DNA of 48,936 nt from Verrucomicrobiota bacterium (GTDB taxonomy: Bacteria > Verrucomicrobiota > Verrucomicrobiia > Opitutales > UBA953), in assembly GCA_026397965.1 (NCBI GenBank), contig JAPLTU010000070.1, positions 1-48,936 of the forward strand. Direction: 5' to 3'. Positions 35,501 to 44,362 of the stretch are shown piece by piece (position 1 is the stretch's first letter; each line of letters opens with the position of its first letter). The notes beneath the pieces are model-generated. The model saw nothing but the letters and a program-made list of their open reading frames with translations, did not search any database and had not been told where the DNA came from. A program made the position numbers and the translations under genes.

Positions 35501-36569
35501 GAGATTCCGGCTGATCGCCTCAGGCCAACCCGCCCGCAGCGCGGTCGGTGATTACAAACGTTCGGCCACCGTCTTACTCAACGACGGCACCTTTAACGTT
35601 AATTCGACTTCCGTCGAAGCCTGGACGGCCTTCATAGGTTCGGCGAAAAAACTCGCTTATGCCCAATACGGCAGCGGACTGCCAACGGCGACGAGCAACG
35701 CCCGTTTCCCCCGTGCGCAGAAACCTGGCACGACGTCCATCGCCACAGGGGCAATGGACGACCCATCTAACTGGCAAGGCTTCTGCAACCTGAGTGACGA
35801 CCAGATCAAAGCGCTCGCCAAAGCAATCGTGAAAGAAAATAAATCCCGCTTCCAAATCCTCTCGCGGACGGAACGCGACTACTCCGGCGCGATCAATGCA
35901 CCGACCAACCGCCTATTCCGCGGCTTAAGTAAAGCCGCCACCCCCTACCTCGGATTAGCGGAGTTCATCAACCGCTTCTTGATAAATAGCACCCCATGGG
36001 CCTCGCATGGCGGCGCCCTGCAAGCCGCCATCTACCGAGTCGATAACCCACCGGCGACCACGCCTTTGACCCCCAGCGCCGGCCTCACCGACCGCCTGAC
36101 CAAGAGTTACACCCTTGGGATGATTTCGAAATCGAATCTGCAAACGACCAGCCTCCTCACCGCGCCCGCAAGCAGCCTACCCTCCCCGCCCACGGCTAAC
36201 CCGCCGTTCGTCAACCCCACCAACATCGAGAGCTACGAAGAAAATTCCCCGACCACCAATCGCACCCATGCGGCGATGGGTGCCCCGGGAAATCTTTTAC
36301 AAAGTGATCTGTTGCAGAGCCTGGGTTGCGCGATGGCGACCCGTTCCGACACCTTCCTGCTCCGGGTCTATGGCGAAGCCTCTTCGATCGAAGGTGCCAT
36401 CGGCAAGAACTGGATCGAAGCCGTCGTCCAACGCCTTCCGGAATTCACCGACCCGGCGGACGCACCGGAAACGCCCCTAAGCAGCCCGACCTTTTCAGTG
36501 ACCAATAAATCACTCGGCCGGCGCTTCAAAATCATCTCCTACCGCCACCTTAAACCCGATGAAATTTAA
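32508..36569 (+). CDS. Giant prepilin-like surface protein (Verru_Chthon cassette protein A type)
   Basis: The 1353-aa protein starts at the ATG at 32508; an upstream GTG adds 12 unlikely residues. A basic leader is followed by a prepilin-like helix (RSGFSLILALTVMALLVMTV, 18-37), then by ALGHLQQEAGPDRRATARAD and MWTGVWRTDRP. I recall this arrangement from the large Verru_Chthon cassette protein A family of Verrucomicrobia. The usual Glu at position 5 after the Gly-Phe junction is absent. The rest is rich in Ser, Thr, Asn and Pro and looks extracellular. Near 820-950 are many short polar repeats-like stretches but no clear repeat. Expected partner pilins are not adjacent. It overlaps the next gene by 11 nt. 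A role in a type II/IV-like surface assembly is inferred. Confidence 0.75.
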   Translation: MKVPRRTRKKPPNDAIRRSGFSLILALTVMALLVMTVIIVASFLSVEARLTSNQHLAIRAKLNSVVALRLALGHLQQEAGPDRRATARADITQPGAAAAGLRNPMWTGVWRTDRPNQPPSWLVSGKDSTYAGGQSVSLSGADLLPTTSAYPTATWLPWETDYGSALPSSDSLVTLVGIASASWAETRLPNDAVGDKPSGIVVVPKLEIRENDGTGYRVNGRYAYWIGDEGIKARINLTDPRSTNSAGSAGNLAALRSPLNPALELLSGFTSLSTNADFPKLNTNRDLLLLSNSPSLGSTQRLFHDITTNASGVIADSYNGGLKRDLSLAFELSDAEFTKTEFGSSFDTPVTSTENGFSIERMQIPLNGNIIQVAPVFNRFTPEKTNLRGPTWWALRDYHRLYKQLGWDAAGVPSLQARTLFPNAGNIHTMSDATPTDNTTLRQRQYLYSSIYTGDRVTLNPNVTDLGKIDEPNLAKWQQDPTPIPRPVNCAASPYVYRVFLVFSFSKTTVTATPAKYDYGLNVTPVVVLHNPYNIKLKSTPGTGHSALALTFTEWNNWTFSVTQTTKDAKGKAVTKSYSSLLSNYYALAGGGIVNESDMFRVCLDSFEIGPGEYKIYSPKAGYQAWSHVVTLENALNYNGGFADDTIAWTTLWPGWTALATDTFALSITTSSISPKSSNFRTRASFACWPGDDINPATTSFDLYNKSSELTELTYRNISDAINGKAAPLKKPLASFKEKTIGGIAQPGDVIAVIELSGKTAVNSSILNLGVNPTTPSGAFPLFSHSNPTAPVTRADGAGRFDNIEGHGYAGASPSYRLNVSTPSNGWQDLIQADTVLTGNTFGGYANVKSGTLVGSLSSIHTEIPLVAPTSLGQYAHANFGMRDQQPLLCIGNSFSTPLILDETKTYETNMLKNWTDYDASYLLNNALWDGFYLSGAAPDMKVTNTPAIAPQPSDPTESPLKASPYTSAEKRNLARVLDDFCGITDPDLGNLPLLSNPRFRLIASGQPARSAVGDYKRSATVLLNDGTFNVNSTSVEAWTAFIGSAKKLAYAQYGSGLPTATSNARFPRAQKPGTTSIATGAMDDPSNWQGFCNLSDDQIKALAKAIVKENKSRFQILSRTERDYSGAINAPTNRLFRGLSKAATPYLGLAEFINRFLINSTPWASHGGALQAAIYRVDNPPATTPLTPSAGLTDRLTKSYTLGMISKSNLQTTSLLTAPASSLPSPPTANPPFVNPTNIESYEENSPTTNRTHAAMGAPGNLLQSDLLQSLGCAMATRSDTFLLRVYGEASSIEGAIGKNWIEAVVQRLPEFTDPADAPETPLSSPTFSVTNKSLGRRFKIISYRHLKPDEI

Positions 36570-37305
36570 CTTTCTACTCGCTAGCTGCCTGTCGCTCATC
36601 GCCTCCCGGGCGGAGGAACCTAAGCCCGAGGAAGTCGAAGCCCACCTGCAATTGCTTTCGATGAGCGGCGTCATCCTCCAACACGGTTACCTGGACGATA
36701 AGAAAATAAAAGCGCTCGATATCATGAGCGCCTGCTTCACGCCTGAATTCACTTATCACGGCAAAGCCCGTTTTGAAATCCTCCCCTACAAAGAGGAAGA
36801 AACCGAAGAAGAGGTTAAATCGAAAAAAGACGCACCGCCGCCTGCCCCCTTGGCCTGGATTGAACTGCCGACGACTCCGGGCCCGCATCATCTACTATTG
36901 CTCATCCGCCCCGAACCAGGCCAAAGCGGCATCAAAGCCATCGCCAACGACGCGAAATCATTCCCGCCGGGCAGCATGAAAATATTCAACCTCTGCTCCT
37001 TTCCAGTCGAAATACACAACCCTCAGCAACGCACGCTCATCCAAGCCAACGCCTCGGCCTTAATCCGCCCTCGGGTCGCCCAAGGGAAATATTTTGATAG
37101 CGAAATCCACTCACTCGAAGACGGCGTAGATCGTCTCGGGTATAACCTACATTATTTCCACATGGACAGCCTAAGAACGCTTTACTTCATTTTTCCGGGA
37201 GAAAAAGGTACCGGGCAGATTATGCTCAAAGGTATCGAAGACCAGCAAGCCACGCCCGACCCAGCCGCGAACGAGGCTGAACCCAAGAAAAAAACCAAGA
37301 AGTAA
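36559..37305 (+). CDS. Secreted partner protein of the giant prepilin-like protein, unknown function
   Basis: The 248-aa protein has a signal peptide (MKFNFLLASCLSLIASRAEE) and no recognised domain. A glutamate/lysine-rich stretch (KEEETEEEVKSKKD, about 74-87) precedes a predicted beta-rich region with PHHLLLLIRPEPGQSGIKAI and FNLCSFPVEIHNP. The C-terminus is charged (EAEPKKKTKK). Its ATG lies inside the last codons of the giant gene, overlapping by 11 nt, so the two are translationally coupled and probably act together at the cell surface. It ends 7 nt from the stop of the convergent recJ. A chaperone, anchor or minor subunit are all possible. Confidence 0.7.
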   Translation: MKFNFLLASCLSLIASRAEEPKPEEVEAHLQLLSMSGVILQHGYLDDKKIKALDIMSACFTPEFTYHGKARFEILPYKEEETEEEVKSKKDAPPPAPLAWIELPTTPGPHHLLLLIRPEPGQSGIKAIANDAKSFPPGSMKIFNLCSFPVEIHNPQQRTLIQANASALIRPRVAQGKYFDSEIHSLEDGVDRLGYNLHYFHMDSLRTLYFIFPGEKGTGQIMLKGIEDQQATPDPAANEAEPKKKTKK

Positions 37306-37312
37306 CCGGTGG

Positions 37313-39025
37313 TCAGTAAGCGTAGCGCCAATCCAGGATTTCCGCCTGCGGCAAGCGCCGGCCCTGCCAGCGATTCCATTGCAGCTTGACGGCCAAATCA
37401 ACCGGGCGACCCGCCTCAGGCATCCGATCCGCCATTCGCCAGGCGACGAAGTTCAACCGGCGACCGCCACCGAGGGAGACTTGGTGACGGAAATTGCCTT
37501 CCCCAAAAGGCGTGGGCGCACGATCAAAGACCAGACCCTTCAACCCGAAGACCGGCTCGGAGTTACCCTCGCCGTAAGGTTGAAGTAAATCGAGGTCATC
37601 CAGGAGATTATCGGTGACCTCCGAGGATTTCATCCAATGGGCGATATCGATGTCGCGACCATCAGCCAAAACCACCCCGGCCTTACGCTGGGCTTCGACG
37701 GCGGCCGCAAAGCGGGCCCGAAAGGCCTCCACGTCGCTCACGTTCAAGGATACCCCGACAGCCATAGGATGGCCGCCGTAAGTCTTCAAAAGGTCAGCAC
37801 AGACGGCCAGAGCCTCCACAAGGTTCGTCCCGGGGACGCTACGACCTGAACCACGCGCCGTCTCGCCTTCCTTACCGAGGACAATCACGGGGCGGTCAAG
37901 CGCTCGACAGATTTTACCGGCCGCGATGCCGACCACCCCGGGATGCCAGTCACCGTGGACGACGTAGCCGGCCAGATCACCCATGGCCGTAGCTTGGGCG
38001 GTGGCTTCCTCGGTGACCTTCTTATCGATCTCCTGGCGTTCGCGATTGATCGCATCGAGCTGAGCGGCATCGCGGAGACAATCGGCGGCGGAATCGGAAA
38101 GCAGTAATCTTAACGGCAAAGAGGCATCCGCCAGACGGCCGCTGGCATTGATGCGAGGGCCGATGCGATAGGAGACATCGACGGAGGTAAGGATCCCACC
38201 GGGCTCCATGCCGCTGACGGCGATCAGAGCACGCACGCCGGGACGCCGGGCTTCACCGAGCGCCCGCAAACCATGCGCAGCTAAGATACGGTTTTCCGAA
38301 CGCAACGGCACCAGGTCGGCGATCGTGCCGAGCGCGGCCAGATCGAGATAGTCCTTCACCAGAATCTGGGTACCACGCTCATCCCCGGCCAGGCGAAGGA
38401 CCTTCAAGACCCCATGGATAAGCTTGAAGACCAAACCCGCGGTGCAAAGCGACTGCCAGGGAGCATCCACCGCATCATTCACGCGAGGGTTGACCAAAGT
38501 ACAAGTCGCGCGCTGATCCTTGGCGACGTGGTGATCCACCACAATCACCTCGACCCCAGCCGCAAGGAGACGATCCACCTCGGGCTTGGAATTTGTCCCG
38601 CAATCCAGCGCCACGAAGAGATTCGGGTTCGCTTCGGCCAAGACACGATCGAGCGCCGCCATCGAAAGACCGTAGCCCTCCTCCAACCGACGGGGCACGA
38701 AGTAAGCAGGGTCGGCACCGAGACGACGCAAAAAGTGGACGAGCATCGCCGTACTCGAAACCCCGTCGACATCGTAGTCGCCAAGGATCGCGATGCGTTC
38801 CTTGCGTTCGGCGGCAAGCACGAGACGTTCCGCCGCTTCGCGCAAGCCGCCGACCGCGAACGGATCGGTGACGTGGGCGAGTTGCGGACGGAGGTGACGC
38901 TCGGCGTCAGCTTCATCGGAAAATGAGCGCGCCAAAACGGACGCGACCGGTTCGCTTATCCCAAGCAAGACTGCGATCCGGCGAGTTAAGCCAGCATCCG
39001 CAGCCCGGTGTGACCAGGCAGCCAT
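37313..39025 (-). CDS. recJ: Single-strand-specific 5'-3' exonuclease RecJ
   Basis: RecJ degrades single-stranded DNA in recombination and mismatch repair. The 570-aa protein has the DHH phosphoesterase motifs: AILGDYDVDGVSST near 79-92, FVALDCGTNS, and VIVVDHHV near 160-168. The NPRVND motif, ALGTIADLVPL and the GPRINASGRL motif follow. The DHHA1 domain carries GSGRSVPGTNL and YGGHPMAVGVSL, and the C-terminal OB-type domain starts near 450. Length is normal. In the DHH sequence the second block reads CGTNS where many have CGxS; this is within family range. It is the last gene of yajC-secDF-recJ, 15 nt after the secDF stop. Confidence 0.95.
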   Translation of the reverse strand: MAAWSHRAADAGLTRRIAVLLGISEPVASVLARSFSDEADAERHLRPQLAHVTDPFAVGGLREAAERLVLAAERKERIAILGDYDVDGVSSTAMLVHFLRRLGADPAYFVPRRLEEGYGLSMAALDRVLAEANPNLFVALDCGTNSKPEVDRLLAAGVEVIVVDHHVAKDQRATCTLVNPRVNDAVDAPWQSLCTAGLVFKLIHGVLKVLRLAGDERGTQILVKDYLDLAALGTIADLVPLRSENRILAAHGLRALGEARRPGVRALIAVSGMEPGGILTSVDVSYRIGPRINASGRLADASLPLRLLLSDSAADCLRDAAQLDAINRERQEIDKKVTEEATAQATAMGDLAGYVVHGDWHPGVVGIAAGKICRALDRPVIVLGKEGETARGSGRSVPGTNLVEALAVCADLLKTYGGHPMAVGVSLNVSDVEAFRARFAAAVEAQRKAGVVLADGRDIDIAHWMKSSEVTDNLLDDLDLLQPYGEGNSEPVFGLKGLVFDRAPTPFGEGNFRHQVSLGGGRRLNFVAWRMADRMPEAGRPVDLAVKLQWNRWQGRRLPQAEILDWRYAY

Positions 39026-39040
39026 GGACGTGGGCTGGAC

Positions 39041-41755
39041 TTAGGCGTCCGAGCCTGCCTCCCAGGAATAGGTGCGCGGAAGTTCCGCGGCATCTACGCC
39101 CTTACGATCGCCCTTGTGCCACCAATAAAAAATGGGGCTGGCAATGAAGATTGAGGAGAAGGTTCCGGTAAGCACGCCGTAGATGAAGACTTCGCCGTAA
39201 AGGCGGACGTCGCCGGCGCCAAAGGCCCAGAGCGAAACGGCGCACAGGAAGACGGTGGAGGAAGTCAGGATCGTACGTGAAAGCGTGCGGTTGATCGCGA
39301 AGTGGATCACATCGCGCAAGGAGCGTTCGGGATTATTGCCCAGTTCTTCGCGGATTCGGTCAAAGACGACGATCGTGTCATTCACCGAGTAACCGATGAT
39401 GAGCAAGATGGCCGCGATGAGCGAGGCGTTGAATTGGCCACCAAAGAAGACGAAGAGAGCGATCGTCATCAGCACGTCGTGGAGCGTGGCAATCATCGCC
39501 GCGACCCCGAAGCCCGTCTCGAAGCGAAGCGAGACGTAGATGCCGATGCCAACGAGAGCGAGCACCACGGACCAGATGGCATTATAGCGCAGTTCATTGC
39601 TGACGGAGCCACCGACGGCCTCCCGCGAGAGCATGAGTTTTTCGACGGGCAAATCTTTGTCTTTCAGGATTTCAGGCATCTGCGCCTTGATTGCCGTGAC
39701 GATCTTGGCCAGGTTGGCGAAATCGCCCTTGGACTTATCCTTGGTCAGTTCGGTTTCGACACGGAGTGTCGGTTCGCCGCCGCCCACGGGGATCTGAATC
39801 GTCACCGTGGTATCGGAAAGACCTACCGAGTTGGCTAGCTTAAGCACCTTACCGGTATCCACCTTCTGGGCGGAATTGACGGCGAGGAGAGTCGATTCAC
39901 CGCCACGGAAATCCTTGCCGAAAGCTTCCTTGCCTTTGAAAGCCAGTTCACTGATACCCAAGGCGACGATCACCCACGAGACGATGAACGCGACGCGCGC
40001 GAAGTTCAGGAACGGAATCGCCAAATTAGGGCGGAAGACTGGCAAGCCGAAGATTCGCGCCATGACGCCGCGCGACAACGCCAGTTCCTGCAGACCGCGG
40101 CAGGTGACCAGCGTCGTGAAGAGCGTGGTAAAGATGCCGAAGGTCAGCGTGATGCCGAAGCCGCGCACCGGGCCCGTCCCCATGAACGTCAGGATCAACG
40201 CCACCAGCAAGTGCGTCAAATTGGCGTCGATGATTGTCCAGGTCGCGCGGTTGTAACCTTCACGCAGCGCCAAGGCACGATCCTTACCGAGGGCCGTTTC
40301 TTCACGGACGCGCTCGAGAATAAGAATATTCGCATCCACCGCCATGCCGAGCGTCAGCACCAAAGCGGCGACCCCAGGCAGCGTAATCGTGGCATTGAAG
40401 TAGGCCATGGCACCCAGCATCAGGAGCAAGTTGAGCACCATGCCGGTGATGGCGATGAAGCCACCCCAGAGGTAGAAGCCCACCATGAAGAAGACCACCA
40501 AGCCGACTGCGACCGCGGAGGCCACGACCGATTTAGCTTGGGCGTCCTTCGCCAAGGAGGGACCGACCGAAGTTACATCCTGCGTGATGAGGGGGAATTC
40601 CAACGGATTATTGAGCACGTTGGAAAGATTCACCGCTTCTTCACGCGTGAAAGAACCCGTGATGGTCGCGCCCGTACTACGGATGGCCTCGCGGACCGTG
40701 GGAGCGGACTGCAATTTGCCGTCGAGGACGATGGCCAATTGACCAATCGAACGTTGATTACCTTCGGCAATCTTGGCGGTGAGGTCGCCGAACTTCTTCG
40801 AACCCTCGTCGGTGAACTTCATGTCCACGTAAAAGGAGATGCCGTCGTCAGAACGCCCCGAGGCGGCCTTGATGATCGCACCCGTCGCATCCGCGCGTTT
40901 GCGGACATAATAACGGCGGATCGTCACTTGGCCGGAGCGACTATCGACATCGCGCAACAGCAGAACTTCGTAGGTTGAAATGGCCGAACCGGCGCCGCCG
41001 AAGCTATCTTCCGGCATCGCCTTCAGCAAATGTTCGCGTTCGGTTTCGGACGGATGCTCGGTGCGGTGAACCTGACGGAATTCGAGTTTGGCCGGTTTCT
41101 TCAAAGCATCGATAACGTCGGGATTATTGGCGGCATCTTCTCCGGGAAGCTGGACTTCCAACGAAAGATCGCCGACGGGACGCAAGACCGGCTCGGCTAC
41201 GCCGAACGAGTTGATGCGTTGCTCCATCACTTGCAGCGCCTGGCTAACCATGGCCGCGTGGGAAACGTTAGCCTTATCCGAAGCCCCCTTCGCGCCAGAT
41301 TCGGCACCCGTGGGGTCGACCTTCAGCGTAAACGATACCCCACCCTGCAAATCGAGACCGAGCTTGAGACGACCCTGCGAGCGCTGCAAAAGCTGCTTGA
41401 GCACCAAGATATTACGCTTCGCCTGATCGGGCTCGCGGACGAATTCGGCTTCCGTGAAGAAGAACGGACGGAGATCGACGCCTTCCTTACGACCGCGCCC
41501 TTCACTGATATCGCGCAAAGCTTGGTAATAAGAAACGGATTTCTTTTCAGCTGGGATGGCGGCATCTTGGTAGGCCTGCACGCGCTCCTTGGCTTCGGTA
41601 TGGATTTTTGCGAAGTCGGCCTGACTGGCGATGACTTGCGACGGGACAAAACTGTCGAGGGGGGTGGGAGCGAAGGGGTAAAACTCGACCCAGGCCACAG
41701 CCAGGGCGATGAGTGAGACCGCAAGCTTCCAGAACCAAGTCCTGGATGACATCAT
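39041..41755 (-). CDS. secDF: Fused protein-export subunits SecD and SecF
   Basis: SecD and SecF use the proton motive force to help SecYEG move proteins across the inner membrane. The 904-aa protein is a natural fusion. The SecD half (about 1-565) has an N-terminal helix, the LGLDLQGGVSFTL motif near 131, the large periplasmic domain and DANILILERVREE. The SecF half (about 575-890) has FGKDFRGGEST near 617 and the matching VNDTIVVFDRIREE near 793. Both halves keep the conserved Asp of the proton path. Fusions are known in several phyla. It lies between yajC and recJ on the minus strand and is certainly part of the export operon. Confidence 0.96.
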   Translation of the reverse strand: MMSSRTWFWKLAVSLIALAVAWVEFYPFAPTPLDSFVPSQVIASQADFAKIHTEAKERVQAYQDAAIPAEKKSVSYYQALRDISEGRGRKEGVDLRPFFFTEAEFVREPDQAKRNILVLKQLLQRSQGRLKLGLDLQGGVSFTLKVDPTGAESGAKGASDKANVSHAAMVSQALQVMEQRINSFGVAEPVLRPVGDLSLEVQLPGEDAANNPDVIDALKKPAKLEFRQVHRTEHPSETEREHLLKAMPEDSFGGAGSAISTYEVLLLRDVDSRSGQVTIRRYYVRKRADATGAIIKAASGRSDDGISFYVDMKFTDEGSKKFGDLTAKIAEGNQRSIGQLAIVLDGKLQSAPTVREAIRSTGATITGSFTREEAVNLSNVLNNPLEFPLITQDVTSVGPSLAKDAQAKSVVASAVAVGLVVFFMVGFYLWGGFIAITGMVLNLLLMLGAMAYFNATITLPGVAALVLTLGMAVDANILILERVREETALGKDRALALREGYNRATWTIIDANLTHLLVALILTFMGTGPVRGFGITLTFGIFTTLFTTLVTCRGLQELALSRGVMARIFGLPVFRPNLAIPFLNFARVAFIVSWVIVALGISELAFKGKEAFGKDFRGGESTLLAVNSAQKVDTGKVLKLANSVGLSDTTVTIQIPVGGGEPTLRVETELTKDKSKGDFANLAKIVTAIKAQMPEILKDKDLPVEKLMLSREAVGGSVSNELRYNAIWSVVLALVGIGIYVSLRFETGFGVAAMIATLHDVLMTIALFVFFGGQFNASLIAAILLIIGYSVNDTIVVFDRIREELGNNPERSLRDVIHFAINRTLSRTILTSSTVFLCAVSLWAFGAGDVRLYGEVFIYGVLTGTFSSIFIASPIFYWWHKGDRKGVDAAELPRTYSWEAGSDA

Positions 41756-41784
41756 AGAAATAAGGCTTAGGGGTTAGAGATGAT

Positions 41785-42135
41785 TTAGGATTGGACGACC
41801 TTAAGGGATTCGTCTTCGGCCTTACCCATCACGGCGGACTTGTGCACGACCATGCGGCCGGATTCGAGTTCGAGCGTGACGCGATCATCTTTAATTGAGA
41901 CCACCCGCGCGTAGATCCCACCGGCAGCGAGGACTTGATCCCCCACGGCGAGCGAAGATTGCAGCTTTTCGAGCTCTTTTTGGCGTTTGCGCTGAGGGGC
42001 AAAGAGCAGAAAATACATGCCTACGAGCAAGAGCCCGTACATGAGCAAAATATTCATGCCGCTGGGACCGTCGGCGGTAGGAGCAGCAGCTGCTTGTGCT
42101 AGTTGTTGGAAGACAACAGTTTGGATGGTATTCAT
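41785..42135 (-). CDS. yajC: Preprotein translocase subunit YajC
   Basis: YajC associates with SecDF in the inner membrane. From the ATG at 42135 the protein has 116 aa; a longer frame starts 19 codons earlier but lacks membrane character. One transmembrane helix (about 27-46, MNILLMYGLLLVGMYFLLFA) is followed by the family core PQRKRQKELEKLQSSLAVGDQVLAAGG, written here in parts: FAPQRKRQKE, LAVGDQVLAAGGI and VTLELESG. Its gene lies 29 nt upstream of secDF, the common arrangement. The ATG is 122 nt from the divergent kup gene. Confidence 0.94.
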   Translation of the reverse strand: MNTIQTVVFQQLAQAAAAPTADGPSGMNILLMYGLLLVGMYFLLFAPQRKRQKELEKLQSSLAVGDQVLAAGGIYARVVSIKDDRVTLELESGRMVVHKSAVMGKAEDESLKVVQS

Positions 42136-42220
42136 TGTGTGTATTGTTTGGAAAGTGTTGGGGCCGAAAGCCTTGAAATGCGAATGAGACACAAAAAGGC
42201 AATCCCGATTGGTTTTGATT

Positions 42221-42244
42221 ACCCCCGAAGGGGTGTCACTGTGA
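42221..42244. promoter_or_regulatory. Two adjacent small hairpins just before kup
   Basis: ACCCC-CGAA-GGGGT (42221-42234) and TCAC-T-GTGA (42236-42244) lie 12-36 nt before the kup ATG. They could affect translation start or serve as operator. They are too short to be a recognisable c-di-AMP riboswitch. Confidence 0.25.
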
Positions 42245-42256
42245 ATAACTCAATCC

Positions 42257-44359
42257 ATGAGCCAAACCACACCGGAGCCAGTCCAAGGCTCTAACTCCAC
42301 GCCCGTCAAGCCGCTGACCATGGCGGCGGCCATCGCGGCACTTGGGGTGGTCTTTGGTGATATCGGAACCAGCCCTCTCTACGCTTTTCGGGAATGCTTG
42401 CGCAATGGCCTGAATAATGGTGGCACGATCGGTCAGATCGTCGTCCCGGCGGTGTCGATGATCATCTGGTCCCTCATTTGCGTGGTGATGGTGAAATACG
42501 TCCTCTTCATCATGGAGGCTAACGAGGACGGCGAAGGGGGCATCATGACCCTGGTCTCCCTGGCCACCAAGAAGGAGAAGGCCGATGACAAGATGGAAGA
42601 AGAGCGGACCCACGTCCAAGCCAAGCGCAAGCACCGCAGCGTACTCGTTCTTCTAGGTGTCTTCGGCACTGCCCTGCTCTTCGGCGACGGCGTCATCACC
42701 CCGGCAATCTCGGTACTCTCGGCGCTGGAAGGCATCAAGGATGCCAACACGAGCCTGAAGGGACCGTTCTCCGAGCAAACCCTAATCGTCCTTATTCCTG
42801 CTATCGCGGTCATCATCCTCGTGGGCATCTTCGCCCTGCAGCGGCGAGGCTCCGGCAAGGTTGGGAGTTATTTCGGCCCCATCACCTTGGTCTGGTTCGC
42901 TTGCATCGCTACCACTGGCATCGGCGCCTTAGTCCAGCACCCAGCCCAGGCCTACGCCATCCTCCACGCCTTCAACCCCTTGGAGTCCATCGGCTTCTTC
43001 ATCGAGCATCCCGGGCTGGCGATGATCATCACCAGCGCGGTCTTTCTCTCGGTCACGGGAGCCGAAGCGCTCTATGCGGACATGGGCCACTTCGGCCAGA
43101 AGCCGATCCGAGCCGGCTGGTGCTTTATCGTCTTCCCTGCCCTCATCCTGAACTACCTCGGGCAAGGCGCCTGGGCCCTCGCGCAGCCAGTGGCGACCTT
43201 TGCGGTAACTAACGGCGTCGACGGCAAGTCCCAATTTGTCCAAGAGATCAACCCGTTCTTCAACCTGGCCCCGAACTGGGCCCAGATTCCACTCGTCATC
43301 ATCGCCACGCTGGCCGCGATCATCGCCTCGCAAGCACTCATCGCTGGTGCGTTCTCCACCACGATGCAGGCTATCCAGCTCAACTTCCTGCCTCGGATGC
43401 GCATCGAGCAGACTTCGGATGAGGAGTCTGGCCAAATCTATATCCCGATTATCAACTGGTTGCTCATGATTGGCTCCATCACCCTGGTATTGCAGTACAA
43501 GTCGTCGCAACACCTCGCCAGCGCCTATGGTATCGCGGTCAGTCTGACGATGTTGGTGACCACCATCCTTTTCGGACAATACCTGCGCCAGCGCTTCAAG
43601 ATTCCGACCGTCACGGCCTACGTCTTTGTCGCACCGGTCATCCTGCTCGAGGTCGTCTTTGTTGCCTCGAACCTCCCCAAAATCCTGGAAAGTGGCTGGC
43701 TGCCACTCACCGCCGGCTTCCTGGTCTACTACATTATGGCCGTCTGGAATAAGGGCCGCCAAGTGATGAAGGAAAAGATGAGCGAAGGCGAAACTTCGGG
43801 CGACTTTGAAAACTTTTTGGACAGCGTCGAGGATCGCTTCATCGCCGGCAAACTGAGCCGCGTCAAAGGAACCGCTGTCTACATGACTGGCTCGACCAAG
43901 TCGGTGCCGATGGCCCTCGCCCATAATCTCAAGCACAACAAATCCCTGCACGACCACATCATCGTGGTGTCCCTCAAGGTCGACGACGAGCGCGCCATCG
44001 TACCTCCGGCCGACCGGATCAGCTTCAACACGCGCGGACCGAAGTTCTGCAAGGTCGAGAGCCACGAGGAGTTTCCGTCGGTCCTCAGCGTGACCGGCAA
44101 ATTCGGCTTCCGCGAAAAACAGGACGTCTTCCCTGTATTGGAAGCGGCCTATAAGGAATTGGGCATCACGCCCAACTCGATGGAGACCACTTACTTTCTC
44201 AGCCGTGAGACCATCGTACGGGCAACGACCGGCTTCTCGCTCAATGCCGTGCAAGAAAAGTTATTTGAGGTCTTGAACCGTAACGCCCTCTCCGCAACGG
44301 CCTACTTCAACTTGCCGCCCGGCCGCGTGGTCGAGCTCGGCATGCAGGTCGAGCTCTGA
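42257..44359 (+). CDS. kup: Kup/KUP-family potassium uptake transporter
   Basis: Kup imports potassium with protons across the inner membrane. The 700-aa protein has family motifs in order: AALGVVFGDIGTSPLYAFRE near 27-46, GEGGIMTLVSLA, LFGDGVITPAISVLSALEG, GAEALYADMGHFG and PVATFAVTNG-like loops among about 12 helices. A hydrophilic cytoplasmic C-terminal domain starts near 500 and includes VYMTGSTKSVPMALAHNLKHN. Length is slightly above the usual 620-650, from the C-terminal part and a charged insert (KKEKADDKMEEERTH) after the third helix. No trk or kdp genes are nearby. Its stop is 3 nt from the stop of the convergent lipoprotein gene. Confidence 0.94.
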   Translation: MSQTTPEPVQGSNSTPVKPLTMAAAIAALGVVFGDIGTSPLYAFRECLRNGLNNGGTIGQIVVPAVSMIIWSLICVVMVKYVLFIMEANEDGEGGIMTLVSLATKKEKADDKMEEERTHVQAKRKHRSVLVLLGVFGTALLFGDGVITPAISVLSALEGIKDANTSLKGPFSEQTLIVLIPAIAVIILVGIFALQRRGSGKVGSYFGPITLVWFACIATTGIGALVQHPAQAYAILHAFNPLESIGFFIEHPGLAMIITSAVFLSVTGAEALYADMGHFGQKPIRAGWCFIVFPALILNYLGQGAWALAQPVATFAVTNGVDGKSQFVQEINPFFNLAPNWAQIPLVIIATLAAIIASQALIAGAFSTTMQAIQLNFLPRMRIEQTSDEESGQIYIPIINWLLMIGSITLVLQYKSSQHLASAYGIAVSLTMLVTTILFGQYLRQRFKIPTVTAYVFVAPVILLEVVFVASNLPKILESGWLPLTAGFLVYYIMAVWNKGRQVMKEKMSEGETSGDFENFLDSVEDRFIAGKLSRVKGTAVYMTGSTKSVPMALAHNLKHNKSLHDHIIVVSLKVDDERAIVPPADRISFNTRGPKFCKVESHEEFPSVLSVTGKFGFREKQDVFPVLEAAYKELGITPNSMETTYFLSRETIVRATTGFSLNAVQEKLFEVLNRNALSATAYFNLPPGRVVELGMQVEL

Positions 44360-44362
44360 GCG

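Noticed and set aside
42136-42256. Possible c-di-AMP riboswitch before kup
   Set aside because: The gap is too short and only two very small hairpins are seen.
42929-44254. Long open frame of 441 codons on the minus strand inside kup
   Set aside because: It is exactly antisense to a clear Kup protein, is full of His/Asp/Arg low-complexity stretches typical of reverse-complement frames, and has no recognisable domain.
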